This document shows positions 52,428 through 61,294 of a DNA stretch of 64,000 bases, piece by piece; within the stretch, counting starts at the first letter, position 1, and each line of letters begins with the position of its first letter. Position numbers and translations under genes: made by a program. The notes under the pieces are model-generated. The model was given only the letters and a program-made list of their open reading frames with translations, was not told the origin of the DNA and did not search any database. The stretch is from Comamonadaceae bacterium (GTDB lineage Bacteria; Pseudomonadota; Gammaproteobacteria; Burkholderiales; Burkholderiaceae_C): assembly GCA_947455465.1 (NCBI GenBank), contig CANGNS010000007.1, forward strand, positions 1 through 64,000, written 5' to 3'.

Positions 52428-53417
52428 TCAGTCCAGGGTGACGCCAGCGTCCTTCACGATCTTGCCCAGGCGCACGGTTTCGCGCTTGATCAGATCGCCA
52501 AAATGGGCTGCCGTACCGCCGACCACCGGCGTGCCGATCGCCTCCCATTTCTTGGCGAACTCGGGGTCTTTAAAGATCGCATTCAAGGTGGTATTGAGTT
52601 TGTCCACAATCGCCTGGGGCGTGCCCGCGCGCACTGCAATACCGTGCCAGGCCGTGAACTCCACGCCCGCAGCCCCGGCCTCGGCCATGGTGGGGACGTT
52701 GGGCAACTGCGGACTGCGCTTGGCCGAAGTGACGGCCAGGGGCACCAGTTTGCCCGCCGAGATGTAGGGCAAAGAGCTGCCCAAAATATCAAACATCACA
52801 TTGACCTGACCGCCCACCAAGTCGGTCAGCGCCGGGCCTGCGCCGCGGTAGGGAATATGCGTGATATTGGTATCCATCTGGGTGTTGAAAATCTCGCCGG
52901 CCAGATGCTGCGGCGTGCCATTGCCTGCCGATGCAAAGCTGAGCTCCAATTTTTTGGACTTGGCCAAGGCAACAAACTCTTTCACCGTGCTCACGCCCAC
53001 TTTGGGGTGGACCTCCAACACCAGCGGAAACGAGGAGATCTGGATCACCGGGGCCAGGTCGGTCAGCGGATTGAAAATCATAGTTTTGTACAAACTGCTG
53101 TTCACCGCCATGGGGCCGCTGGCCGCCAGCAAGATGGTGTAACCATCGGCCGGGGCCTGCTTGGCTACGTCGGCGCTACCGATATTGCCGCCGGCGCCGC
53201 CCTTGTTGTCGATGATGACCGAGACGCCCAGGCGGGTTTGTAACTCGGTTTGCAAAAGACGCGCCATGAGATCGGTGGGGCCGCCCGGCGGGTAAGGCAC
53301 CACAAAACGGATGTTTTTGCTGGGGTAAGCGTCTTGCGCGCTGGCAGCGCTGGGCGACAAGGCGGCCCACGCAGCAAGTGCCAGGCCCGTGATTTTCAGA
53401 AAAGTGCGGATGTGCAT
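52428..53417 (-). CDS. Bug-family tripartite tricarboxylate transporter-type binding protein
   Basis: The 329-aa precursor has a signal peptide (residues 1-27, ending SAASA) and the Bug/TctC signatures YPSKNIRFVVPYPPGGPTDL, VIIDNKGGAGGNIGSADV, SAGNGTPQHLAGEIF and IPYRGAGPALTDLVGGQV. Bug proteins bind small carboxylates or amides; many have no cognate membrane partner nearby, and none is seen here. AAGGAG 7 nt upstream fixes the ATG at 53417. It follows the BKACE gene by 37 bp, so it may bind a substrate of that pathway. Confidence 0.9.
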   Translation of the reverse strand: MHIRTFLKITGLALAAWAALSPSAASAQDAYPSKNIRFVVPYPPGGPTDLMARLLQTELQTRLGVSVIIDNKGGAGGNIGSADVAKQAPADGYTILLAASGPMAVNSSLYKTMIFNPLTDLAPVIQISSFPLVLEVHPKVGVSTVKEFVALAKSKKLELSFASAGNGTPQHLAGEIFNTQMDTNITHIPYRGAGPALTDLVGGQVNVMFDILGSSLPYISAGKLVPLAVTSAKRSPQLPNVPTMAEAGAAGVEFTAWHGIAVRAGTPQAIVDKLNTTLNAIFKDPEFAKKWEAIGTPVVGGTAAHFGDLIKRETVRLGKIVKDAGVTLD

Positions 53418-53454
53418 CGAAGTCTCCTTATGGTTGTTGGTCGTGGCGCGGGGC

Positions 53455-54273
53455 TCAGGCCCCATGAAAAAGCGCGCGGATATCGTCGGCGGTGGCAAGC
53501 GGGCGGCCCAGGCACTGGGCCACCTCGACCGCCTGGCGCACCAAGGCCGCATTGTCCGGGGCCATGCGGCCGTCTTTGAGTAGCAAATTGTTTTCGAAAC
53601 CCACGCGGACATGGCCGCCCAGCGAAGCGGCCGCGCTGACACATTGGTGTTCGGTGGCGCCAAAAGCGCATACCGCCCAGGGCTCGCCGCCGGTGTGGCC
53701 TTGCAAAAAAGGCAGCAGATCGCGGGCGTCAGACTGTTGGCCAGCACTGTAGCGGCCCAGCACAAAGAGCAAAAACCAGGGTGCATCGGCAATCACGCCG
53801 CGGGTGCGCAAATCGTTCCAGCGCTGCAGGTCTTTGTCGTCATACAGGATGACTTGCGTCATGGTGCGCTCGCGCGCCAGCAGGCCAAAGAAGTCAGCCA
53901 GGCCGTGCTCGCCGATGTCCGCGTGGTCCAGCTCGCGCAGGCCGACCGAGACCGCCTCGGGGCGCAATGCGCGCACCATGGCCATTTGGGCCTGCGGGGG
54001 GTAAACGCGCGCCGCCTCGCTGGTGACCTGCAAGACCATGCCCCGCCCTACGGCAGCGCGCACCTGGGCCAGCGCGTCGCGGTAGCCCTGCACGTCCAGG
54101 CTGTGGCGGCCTTGGCTGTCGCGGATATGCAGGTGCAGCATGGCTGCGCCGGCGTCACGGCATTGCGCAGCGGTCTGCGCCAATTGGGCAGCCGTGATGG
54201 GCACGGCAGCGTGGTCGCTGGCTTGCTTGTAGGCGCCGTTGGGCGCAACGGTGATGATGAGCGGGCTGGCCAT
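53455..54273 (-). CDS. BKACE-family (DUF849) beta-keto acid cleavage enzyme
   Basis: The 272-aa protein has the start ITVAPNGAYKQASDHAAVP, the zinc His pair in MLHLHIRDSQGRHSLD, GYRDALAQVR, and the FENNLLLKDGRMAPDN block. BKACE enzymes cleave beta-keto acids with acetyl-CoA to give acetoacetate and a CoA ester; the founding member acts on 3-keto-5-aminohexanoate. Substrate selectivity in this family depends on active-site residues I cannot read with certainty. It lies 11 bp after the ureohydrolase and 37 bp before the Bug gene, an unusual set that hints at a guanidino- or amino-keto acid route. Confidence 0.85.
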   Translation of the reverse strand: MASPLIITVAPNGAYKQASDHAAVPITAAQLAQTAAQCRDAGAAMLHLHIRDSQGRHSLDVQGYRDALAQVRAAVGRGMVLQVTSEAARVYPPQAQMAMVRALRPEAVSVGLRELDHADIGEHGLADFFGLLARERTMTQVILYDDKDLQRWNDLRTRGVIADAPWFLLFVLGRYSAGQQSDARDLLPFLQGHTGGEPWAVCAFGATEHQCVSAAASLGGHVRVGFENNLLLKDGRMAPDNAALVRQAVEVAQCLGRPLATADDIRALFHGA

Positions 54274-54284
54274 CGCTTGCGTCC

Positions 54285-55262
54285 CTAGCCTTGCCGCGCC
54301 AGCGCGCGTTCGTGAAACACAAAGCCCAGGGTATTGAGCAGCAATTGCGCGGCCAAGATGGCGGTAATGCCGGCCGGGTCGTAGGCCGGCGCTACCTCGA
54401 CCAGGTCGATGCCGACGATTTGGCCCTTGCTGCGTTGCACCAGCGCCTGGATGATTTCCAGCACCTCGTAGTACAAAAAGCCGCCATGGCTAGGCGTGCC
54501 CGTGCCCGGAGCGATCGAGGGGTCGAAACCGTCGATGTCGATGGTGAAGTAGTAGCGCGGCGCATCAGGAATCGCGGCCAGCACGCCGGCCGTACCCATC
54601 TGGCGCACCTGGCGCACCGAATAAATGTGCGATCCGGCGGCACGGGCCGCGTCATAGTCGTCGCGGTTGGAGGAGGACACATTGCGGATGCCCAGCTGTG
54701 TCATGCCGCTGATGTGGTCCATCTCGGAGGCGCGGCGCAGCGGGTTGCCGTGGCCGTAGCGCACGCCGTGGCGCTCGTCGACAAAATCCAGGTGCGCATC
54801 AAAGTGCACGATGTGGATGGGGCCCATGCCGTCAAAGGCCTTGATGACTGGCGCATGCACCGAATGGTCGCCACCCAAGACCACCGGCATGGCGCCAGCG
54901 GCCAGGATTTTGCGGATGGCGTACTCGGTGTTGGCATGGCTTTTTTGCATGTCGGTGTGCACGATGTCAGCGTCGCCCACGTCCACGATACGCGCCTGGT
55001 CGCGCGTGAGGTACATCGCATCGTCCTCGTGGTCGTACGCGCCGGCGTGGCCAAACGAGAACAAGGTGGATGCCTCGCGGATGGCGCGCGGGCCAAAGCG
55101 GGCGCCCGGGCGCCATTGCGTTCCCATGTCGTTGGGCACGCCGATGACGGCGACATCGGCGTCGATGGCGTTCCAGTCGACGCAGGCCGGCGATTTGGCA
55201 AAAGTGCAGTGGCCGACAAAAGGCAAATCCAGGCGGCCGCGTTGGTAGGCGTTGTCAGACAT
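54285..55262 (-). CDS. Ureohydrolase, agmatinase/guanidino-acid hydrolase family
   Basis: The 325-aa protein has the manganese ligands of the arginase fold: VLGGDHSVHAPV, VHFDAHLDFVD and DIDGFDPSIAPGTGTPS. Family members split urea from agmatine, guanidinobutyrate, guanidinopropionate or related compounds. Agmatinase is the default label, but a guanidino acid is as likely given the BKACE neighbour. It starts 9 bp after the M3 peptidase stop, with no strong ribosome site. Confidence 0.85.
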   Translation of the reverse strand: MSDNAYQRGRLDLPFVGHCTFAKSPACVDWNAIDADVAVIGVPNDMGTQWRPGARFGPRAIREASTLFSFGHAGAYDHEDDAMYLTRDQARIVDVGDADIVHTDMQKSHANTEYAIRKILAAGAMPVVLGGDHSVHAPVIKAFDGMGPIHIVHFDAHLDFVDERHGVRYGHGNPLRRASEMDHISGMTQLGIRNVSSSNRDDYDAARAAGSHIYSVRQVRQMGTAGVLAAIPDAPRYYFTIDIDGFDPSIAPGTGTPSHGGFLYYEVLEIIQALVQRSKGQIVGIDLVEVAPAYDPAGITAILAAQLLLNTLGFVFHERALARQG

Positions 55263-55271
55263 ACAGGGCTT

Positions 55272-57338
55272 TCAGGCAGGGGTGAGCAGGCCGCGTTTGC
55301 GCAGCATGGGTTCGACCGCCGGCGGGCGGCCACGAAAGGCGACATAGGCTTGCATGGGCTCTTGCTGGTTGCCCGCCGCGTACACATGGCGCAGCAGCGA
55401 TTGGCCCAGGGCCGGGTCAAGGACATCGCCTTTTTCTAAGAAGGCGTCAAAGCCGTCGGCGTCCAGCACTTCGGCCCACATATAGACGTAATAGGCCGAG
55501 GCATAAGCGTTCGACGAAAACAGATGCGAAAAATGGGGCAGCCGGTGCCGCATGCCAATACCCGAGGGCATGCCCAGGGCCTGCAAAGTGCTGTGCTCAA
55601 AGGCTTGCAAGTCCAGCGTGTCCGGGTCGGTACGCTGGTGCAAGTCCAGATCGACCAGGGCTGAGGCCAGGTACTCGACCGTGGCAAAGCCCTGGTTAAA
55701 GGTCTGGGCAGCCAAAATTTTCTCCAGCAGCGCTTCGCCCATGGGCTGGCCAGTGTGGCTGTGGGTGGCAAAGCGTTGCAGGATCTCGGGTTGCAGCAGC
55801 CAGTTCTCAAAAATCTGCGAGGGGAACTCCACAAAGTCGCGCAGCACGCTGGTGCCAGCCAGGCGCCGAAAGCGGCATTGCGAGAGCAGGCCGTGCAGGC
55901 CGTGGCCAAACTCGTGGAATAAGGTGCGCGCATCGTCCAGGCTGAGCAAGGTGGGCTCGCCCGCGGCGGCCTGCGAGAAATTATTGTTGTTCACCACGAT
56001 GGGGCGCACAGCGGCGGGCAGCTCGCTTTGGTCGCGGTAGGTGCTCATCCAAGCGCCCGAGCGCTTGCCGCTGCGGGCAAAGTTGTCGCCCAGGAACACG
56101 CCCACATGGCGGCCATCGGCATCGCACACTTCCCAGGCTTTGACGCTGTCGTGGTAGGTGGCGATGTCGCTGCGCGGCACAAAGGCCAGCCCAAAGAGAC
56201 GCCCGGCGACATAAAACATGGCTTCGGTCAGGCGCTCGAGTTGCAAAAACGGTTTGATCTCGGCCTCGTTGAGGGCGTATTGGCGTTGGCGCACTTTCTC
56301 GGTCCAGAAGTGCCAGTCCCAGGCCTTTATGTCTTCGCTGGCCCAGGGCTGGCCGGTTTCTTGGCTGGCCAGGGCCGCCAGATCGGCGCGCTCGCCCAAG
56401 GCTTTGCGCTGCGCCGGCGCCCAGGCGCGCATCAGCAAGTCGTGCACGGCGCCGTGGTGGCCGGCCATGGTGTCTGCCAGAGCAAAGTCGGTGAAATGGT
56501 CGTAGCCCAGCAAGCGCGCCTGCGCCAGTCGCAGCTGTAGTATCTCGCGCATCAGCGGCCGGTTGTCGTGGGCACCTTCGTTTTCGCCGCGCGCGCACCA
56601 GGCCTGCCAGATGTGTTGGCGTAGATCGCGCCGCTCAGAAAACATCATGAAGGGCGTGATGGAGGAGCGCGACAGCGTGATGACATGCGCATCGGCGCCC
56701 GGGACGCCGCGCTCGGTGGCCGCTTGGCGCGCCGCAGAGACGACAAAAGCCGGTAGGCCGGCCAGCTCGTCGGGCGTGCGCAGCACCATTTGGAACGCCG
56801 ACTCGTCGGCCAGCACGTTTTGCGAAAACTGGGTAAAGCAGCGGGCCAGGCGCTCGGCGTTGGCAGCAAATTGGGCGCGCTGGGCGGGGGCTAAGCGGGC
56901 GCCAGCGCGCTCAAAGTCCAAGAGGTAACGCGAGAGCAAACGCTGGCTTTGCGCGTCGAGCGCTGCGCTGCGCTGGGCCACCGCCTCGATGCGCGCAAAC
57001 AGACCCGCATGCAAATAAAACGCAGCCTGGTGGGCAGCCAAGCGGGGCGCAATCTCGCGTTCTACGGCGCGCAAAGCGTCTGAACTTTGGGAAGCCACCA
57101 GATTGGAAAACACCGCGCGGCACCGTGCCAGCAACTGCCCGGCCGACTCCAGCGCCAGCAGGGTGTTGTCAAAGTCGGGCGGTGCCGGATGGGCCGCGAT
57201 GGCCTCGATTTCAGCTTGGTGGGCGACAAAAGCGGCGTCAAACGCCGGCAAAAAATGCTGCGGCGCAATAGACGCAAAGGGCGGAACCTGGAAGGGCGTA
57301 GACCATGCGCTCAGTAAGGGATTGGAGGTGTCAGTCAT
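55272..57338 (-). CDS. M3-family oligopeptidase (oligopeptidase A-type)
   Basis: The 688-aa zinc peptidase has FHEFGHGLHGLLSQC near residue 465 and the downstream Glu in RDFVEFPSQIFENW. This is the M3A layout of PrlC/Dcp; it cuts short peptides in the cytoplasm. The ATG at 57338 gives the family N-terminus MTDTSNPLLSAW; the frame back to 57551 enters the divergent transporter leader. The peptide-type ABC importer diverges from it across 116 bp, so shared control of peptide uptake and breakdown is plausible but unproven. Confidence 0.92.
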   Translation of the reverse strand: MTDTSNPLLSAWSTPFQVPPFASIAPQHFLPAFDAAFVAHQAEIEAIAAHPAPPDFDNTLLALESAGQLLARCRAVFSNLVASQSSDALRAVEREIAPRLAAHQAAFYLHAGLFARIEAVAQRSAALDAQSQRLLSRYLLDFERAGARLAPAQRAQFAANAERLARCFTQFSQNVLADESAFQMVLRTPDELAGLPAFVVSAARQAATERGVPGADAHVITLSRSSITPFMMFSERRDLRQHIWQAWCARGENEGAHDNRPLMREILQLRLAQARLLGYDHFTDFALADTMAGHHGAVHDLLMRAWAPAQRKALGERADLAALASQETGQPWASEDIKAWDWHFWTEKVRQRQYALNEAEIKPFLQLERLTEAMFYVAGRLFGLAFVPRSDIATYHDSVKAWEVCDADGRHVGVFLGDNFARSGKRSGAWMSTYRDQSELPAAVRPIVVNNNNFSQAAAGEPTLLSLDDARTLFHEFGHGLHGLLSQCRFRRLAGTSVLRDFVEFPSQIFENWLLQPEILQRFATHSHTGQPMGEALLEKILAAQTFNQGFATVEYLASALVDLDLHQRTDPDTLDLQAFEHSTLQALGMPSGIGMRHRLPHFSHLFSSNAYASAYYVYMWAEVLDADGFDAFLEKGDVLDPALGQSLLRHVYAAGNQQEPMQAYVAFRGRPPAVEPMLRKRGLLTPA

Positions 57339-57454
57339 CGTCCCACTGTAATAGATAGCGTGGTCCGCGCCCCGGCCCGCGCGCCAAAACCTTGGGCGCA
57401 GGCTTACTTTATGATGCCCGCTGCCCTGGCCCCCACTACTGGAGACTGACACCC

Positions 57455-59284
57455 ATGCTGCGTTTGGTTTTGCTCGCTGTGCACCGTATTGCGCCCCGCA
57501 CCTGGGCCGCTGCGCTGGCCTGCACCGCCAGTGTGCTGGTGGGCAGCGCACATGCTGCGGCCAATCCGGCCGACCCGGCCAAGGTGCTGCACATGGCCTT
57601 TCCCGCAGCAGAAACCGGATTCGATCCGGTGCGGGTGAGCGACCTGTACTCGAATATCGTGAACTTAGGCATCTTTCAGCCCTTGGTCAATTACGACTGG
57701 ATGGCCCGGCCCAGCGTCATCGTGGCCGATGCAGCCGAGGCGCTGCCCGAGGTCACGGAGGACGGCAAGCTCTACACCTTCAAGATCCGCAAAGGGCTGT
57801 ACTTCTCGGCCGACCCGGTCTTCAAGGGCCAAAAGCGCGAGCTGACGGCGCAGGATTTTGTCTACACCTTGTTGCGCCATATCGACCCCAAGAACAAGTC
57901 ACCCCGCGTCGCCGATCTGGAAGACAAGATTGAAGGCTTTGCCGCCGCCCGCCGCCAGGCGGCCAAAGACGGCATGAATTACGACCAGCGCCACCCGGGC
58001 ATTTATGCCAGCGACCGCTATACCCTGCATATCCGCTTGGTAAGGGCGGACCGCAACTTCCTGACCTTGCTGACCAGCCCCTACGCAGGCGGCATGGCGC
58101 GTGAGGTCGTCGAGGCCTATGGGCCCGAGGGCATCATGGCGCATCCGGTGGGCACCGGGCCCTACATGCTCGATACCTGGGTGCGTGGCTCCAAGATCAC
58201 GCTGCGGGCCAACCCCACGTACCCCGGCTTTACCTGGAATTTCCAGCCCGATCCCAAGCACCCGCAGGACATGGCGATCGCCGCGCGTCTGCAAGGGCGC
58301 AGCATGCCGCAAATCGGGCGGGTAGAAATCAGCATCATTGAAGAGCCGCAATCCATGTGGCTGGCTTTTAGCGGCAAGGAGATCGATACCGTTGAAATGC
58401 CGCCCAGCTTTATCGAAAGAGCCCTGGACCGCGAAAACCACCTGTTGCCCGCCCTGCGCAATAGCGGGGTGCAGATGTACCGCACGGTGGAGCCCGATAT
58501 CGTGTACCAGTTTTTCAATATGCGCGACCCGGTCATCGGTGGCTACACGCCCGAGAAGATTGCGCTGCGCCGGGCCATCATTTTGGGCTATGACGTGGAT
58601 GAGGAAATCCGCGTGATCCGCAAAGGCCAGGCAATTCGGGCGCAGCAAATGGTCTCGCCCGTCATTCCGGGCCATGACCCGGACTACCGCAGCATCGTGC
58701 GCTTTAGCCCGCTGCAAGCCAATGCGCTATTAGATCAATTCGGCTACAAAAAAGATGCGCATGGCTACCGCACCCACCCCGACGGCAAACCGCTGGTGTT
58801 CACCATGCAATCGTCGACATCCTCGGTGGACCGCGAGCGCGATGAACTGTGGAAAAAATCCATGGACCGCCTGGGTATCCGCCTACAGGTCAAAAAAGAC
58901 AAGTTCGCCGAGATGCTCAAACAGGGAAAGGCCTGCGCCCTCTCCTCCTGGGGTCTGGGCTGGATTGGCGCCTCGGAGGCTGAGTTTGTGATGGGGCTTT
59001 TGTCGTCTAAGGCCATCGGGCAGAGCAATTACGCTTGTTTTGAAAACGCAGAGTACGACCGCGAGTTTGAACGCCTGCGCGTGCTTCCCGACGGGCCTGA
59101 ACGCACGCAGGTGCTGCGCAATTTGTACCGCATCATGGAGGTCTATGGCGTGCTCGGCCTGAGTTCGACCCGCATTCGTACCCGCCTGAGCCATGCCCAT
59201 GTGGATGGCTACCGTGCCCACCCCTTGGTGACCAACGGCTGGCAGTTCATGGACATTCGCCCCAGCACGGGCGGGGAGAAATAA
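57455..59284 (+). CDS. Family 5 extracellular solute-binding protein of a peptide-type ABC importer
   Basis: The 609-aa precursor has a signal peptide (about 1-36, ending SAHAA), then the family 5 (DppA/OppA) fold: ETGFDPVRVSDLYSNIV, the region TAQDFVYTLLRHIDPK, HPVGTGPYMLDTWVRGS and the C-terminal WGLGWIGASEAEFVMG. It would bind a peptide, opine or related molecule in the periplasm. A GGAG site stands before the ATG at 57455. A -10-like TATGAT is at 57410-57415. The importer genes follow 2 bp later. The substrate is not readable. Confidence 0.9.
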   Translation: MLRLVLLAVHRIAPRTWAAALACTASVLVGSAHAAANPADPAKVLHMAFPAAETGFDPVRVSDLYSNIVNLGIFQPLVNYDWMARPSVIVADAAEALPEVTEDGKLYTFKIRKGLYFSADPVFKGQKRELTAQDFVYTLLRHIDPKNKSPRVADLEDKIEGFAAARRQAAKDGMNYDQRHPGIYASDRYTLHIRLVRADRNFLTLLTSPYAGGMAREVVEAYGPEGIMAHPVGTGPYMLDTWVRGSKITLRANPTYPGFTWNFQPDPKHPQDMAIAARLQGRSMPQIGRVEISIIEEPQSMWLAFSGKEIDTVEMPPSFIERALDRENHLLPALRNSGVQMYRTVEPDIVYQFFNMRDPVIGGYTPEKIALRRAIILGYDVDEEIRVIRKGQAIRAQQMVSPVIPGHDPDYRSIVRFSPLQANALLDQFGYKKDAHGYRTHPDGKPLVFTMQSSTSSVDRERDELWKKSMDRLGIRLQVKKDKFAEMLKQGKACALSSWGLGWIGASEAEFVMGLLSSKAIGQSNYACFENAEYDREFERLRVLPDGPERTQVLRNLYRIMEVYGVLGLSSTRIRTRLSHAHVDGYRAHPLVTNGWQFMDIRPSTGGEK

Positions 59285-59286
59285 GT

Positions 59287-60225
59287 ATGCATGCCTACGT
59301 CGCACGGCGCCTGTGGCAAATGCTGCCCACCATGGCAGGGGTCATTTTGCTGGTGTTCTTTTTGTTCAACTGGGTGGGCGGAGACCCAGCCTATGTCCTG
59401 GCCGGCCTGATGTCTAGCCAGGAACAGATCGACAGCATCCGCACCGCGCTGGGGCTGAACGAGCCTCTGTATGTGCAGCTGTGGATTTTTGTCAAACAGG
59501 TAGCGACATTTAATTTTGGCGCCAGCTGGACCACGGGGGAGCCGGTGGCGCAGTTATTTGCTTCGCGGCTGCCGGCCTCGCTGACCTTGATGGTGCCGCT
59601 GCTGGTGATCGAAACGGTGGTTTGTCTGGTGCTGGCCGTAGGCCTGTCGTGGATGCGCGGCTCGCGCCTGGACCGGGGTGTGATGGTGTTTTTCACACTG
59701 CTGATGTCGGTCAGCATCTTGGTATTTATCATCGTGGGCCAGTACCTGCTGGCCTACCGCTGGGGGCTTTTCCCGGTACAGGGCTGGGGCGACGGGCTGT
59801 GGAAAAACCTCAGCACCTACGCGCCTTTGCCGATTTTGCTGGGCCTCTTGGTGGGCGTGGCGCCGCACACCCGGCTGTTTCGCACCTTTGTGCTCGACGA
59901 GGTGGACCAGGACTATGTGCGCACCGCACGCGCCAAAGGCCTGTCCGAGGCGCGGGTGATGTTTGTGCATGTGCTGCGCAATGCGCTGATTCCGGTCATC
60001 ACCTTTGTCATCTCCAACATCCCTGGCTTGCTATTGGGCGCGTTTTTGCTGGAGCGCTTTTTTGGGATTCCAGGCGTGGGGCGCGAAATTATTTTGGCCG
60101 TGGAGCGTAGCGACTTCCCGGTCATCAAGGCCGTGACGGTGTATGTGGCGCTGGCCACGATGGTGTTTAACCTGGTGGGCGATTTGCTCTATCGCTTGAC
60201 CGATCCCCGCGTGCAGCTGCGCTAA
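59287..60225 (+). CDS. Peptide-type ABC transporter permease (DppB family)
   Basis: The 312-aa permease has the DppB pattern: N-terminal helix, GGDPAYVLAG, six helices and the EAA loop DYVRTARAKGLSEARVMFVHV. It is the first of two membrane subunits and begins 2 bp after the binding-protein stop, with GGGGAG as ribosome site. Confidence 0.93.
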   Translation: MHAYVARRLWQMLPTMAGVILLVFFLFNWVGGDPAYVLAGLMSSQEQIDSIRTALGLNEPLYVQLWIFVKQVATFNFGASWTTGEPVAQLFASRLPASLTLMVPLLVIETVVCLVLAVGLSWMRGSRLDRGVMVFFTLLMSVSILVFIIVGQYLLAYRWGLFPVQGWGDGLWKNLSTYAPLPILLGLLVGVAPHTRLFRTFVLDEVDQDYVRTARAKGLSEARVMFVHVLRNALIPVITFVISNIPGLLLGAFLLERFFGIPGVGREIILAVERSDFPVIKAVTVYVALATMVFNLVGDLLYRLTDPRVQLR

Positions 60226-60234
60226 AGAACACGT

Positions 60235-61284
60235 ATGACCACGATAACGCAACCCTCTTCTTTGGCCCAGACCAGCCTCAGTGCCTGGCAGTTGGCATGG
60301 CAGCGCTTTGGCGCGGACCGGATCGGCGTTTGGAGCGCCATCATCGTGCTGTGTTTTTTGGCGCTGGTGGCGCTCACGGCCATGGGACTGCTTGCTTCGG
60401 ACTGGCAAAAAGAAGTGGCCATCGGCCATGCCCCCCCTAGCTGGGCGCCGCTGGCCAAGGGCGAAGACGGCGCCGCCCAGGCGCTGCCGCCGGTGTTGGA
60501 CTACACGCCCAGCCCTACCGATGTCATCGATCCGATTGCCAAAGAGTGGGCGCAAGCGCAACTGGCCGTCAAACCGGCGGGCGAAAAGCCCGACGTGCTG
60601 GCCACCCATCTGCCTATGGGTGCCGACAAATGGGGACGCGATGTGCTGAACAAAACCATCAAAGGCGCAGAGACCAGTGTGCTGGTGGGCCTGGCTGCGG
60701 CGCTCATGGCCACCTTGATCGGCGCAGTGCTGGGCGCGGTATCGGGCTGGTTTGGCGGCTGGGTCGATGACCTGAGTAACTGGCTGTACAACGTGTTTCA
60801 CGCCATCCCGGGGATTTTGCTGATTTTGGCGATTGCGGCAGTGCTCAACACCAAGGGCAGCGCGGCGGTGGTGGTAATTCTGGGCTCGACCAGTTGGACC
60901 GGCGTGTACCGCCTGATGCGTGGCGAGTTCATGAAACACCGGGAGCGCGAGTATGTGCGCGCCGCCGACGCCATTGGTGCCTCGCACATGCGCCGCATGT
61001 TTGTGCATATCCTGCCCAACGTCAGCCACGTAATTTTGGTGCAGTACTCACTGCTCACGGTGGCCTGTATCAAGGCGGAGGTGATCTTGTCGTACCTGGG
61101 TTTTGGGGTGCCGGTGGACGGCGTCTCCTGGGGCACCATGCTGACCGAGGCGCAAAACGATTTGTTGGTAGGTAAATGGTGGCAGTTGCTATGCGCTACG
61201 TTGGCGATGTCGATATTTGTCACCGCCCTGTCCTTGCTCACCGACGCCCTGCGCGATGCGCTGGACCCCAAAGTCGTTCAATAA
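60235..61284 (+). CDS. Peptide-type ABC transporter permease (DppC/YejE family)
   Basis: The 349-aa permease has the DppC EAA loop EYVRAADAIGASHMRRMFVHI and a long periplasmic segment between helices 1 and 2 (about 60-130, containing APLAKGEDGAAQALPP and HLPMGADKWGRDVLNKT). That insertion is larger than in DppC and recalls YejE. It follows DppB by 9 bp. Confidence 0.93.
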   Translation: MTTITQPSSLAQTSLSAWQLAWQRFGADRIGVWSAIIVLCFLALVALTAMGLLASDWQKEVAIGHAPPSWAPLAKGEDGAAQALPPVLDYTPSPTDVIDPIAKEWAQAQLAVKPAGEKPDVLATHLPMGADKWGRDVLNKTIKGAETSVLVGLAAALMATLIGAVLGAVSGWFGGWVDDLSNWLYNVFHAIPGILLILAIAAVLNTKGSAAVVVILGSTSWTGVYRLMRGEFMKHREREYVRAADAIGASHMRRMFVHILPNVSHVILVQYSLLTVACIKAEVILSYLGFGVPVDGVSWGTMLTEAQNDLLVGKWWQLLCATLAMSIFVTALSLLTDALRDALDPKVVQ

Positions 61285-61294
61285 GAGGCCTGCC

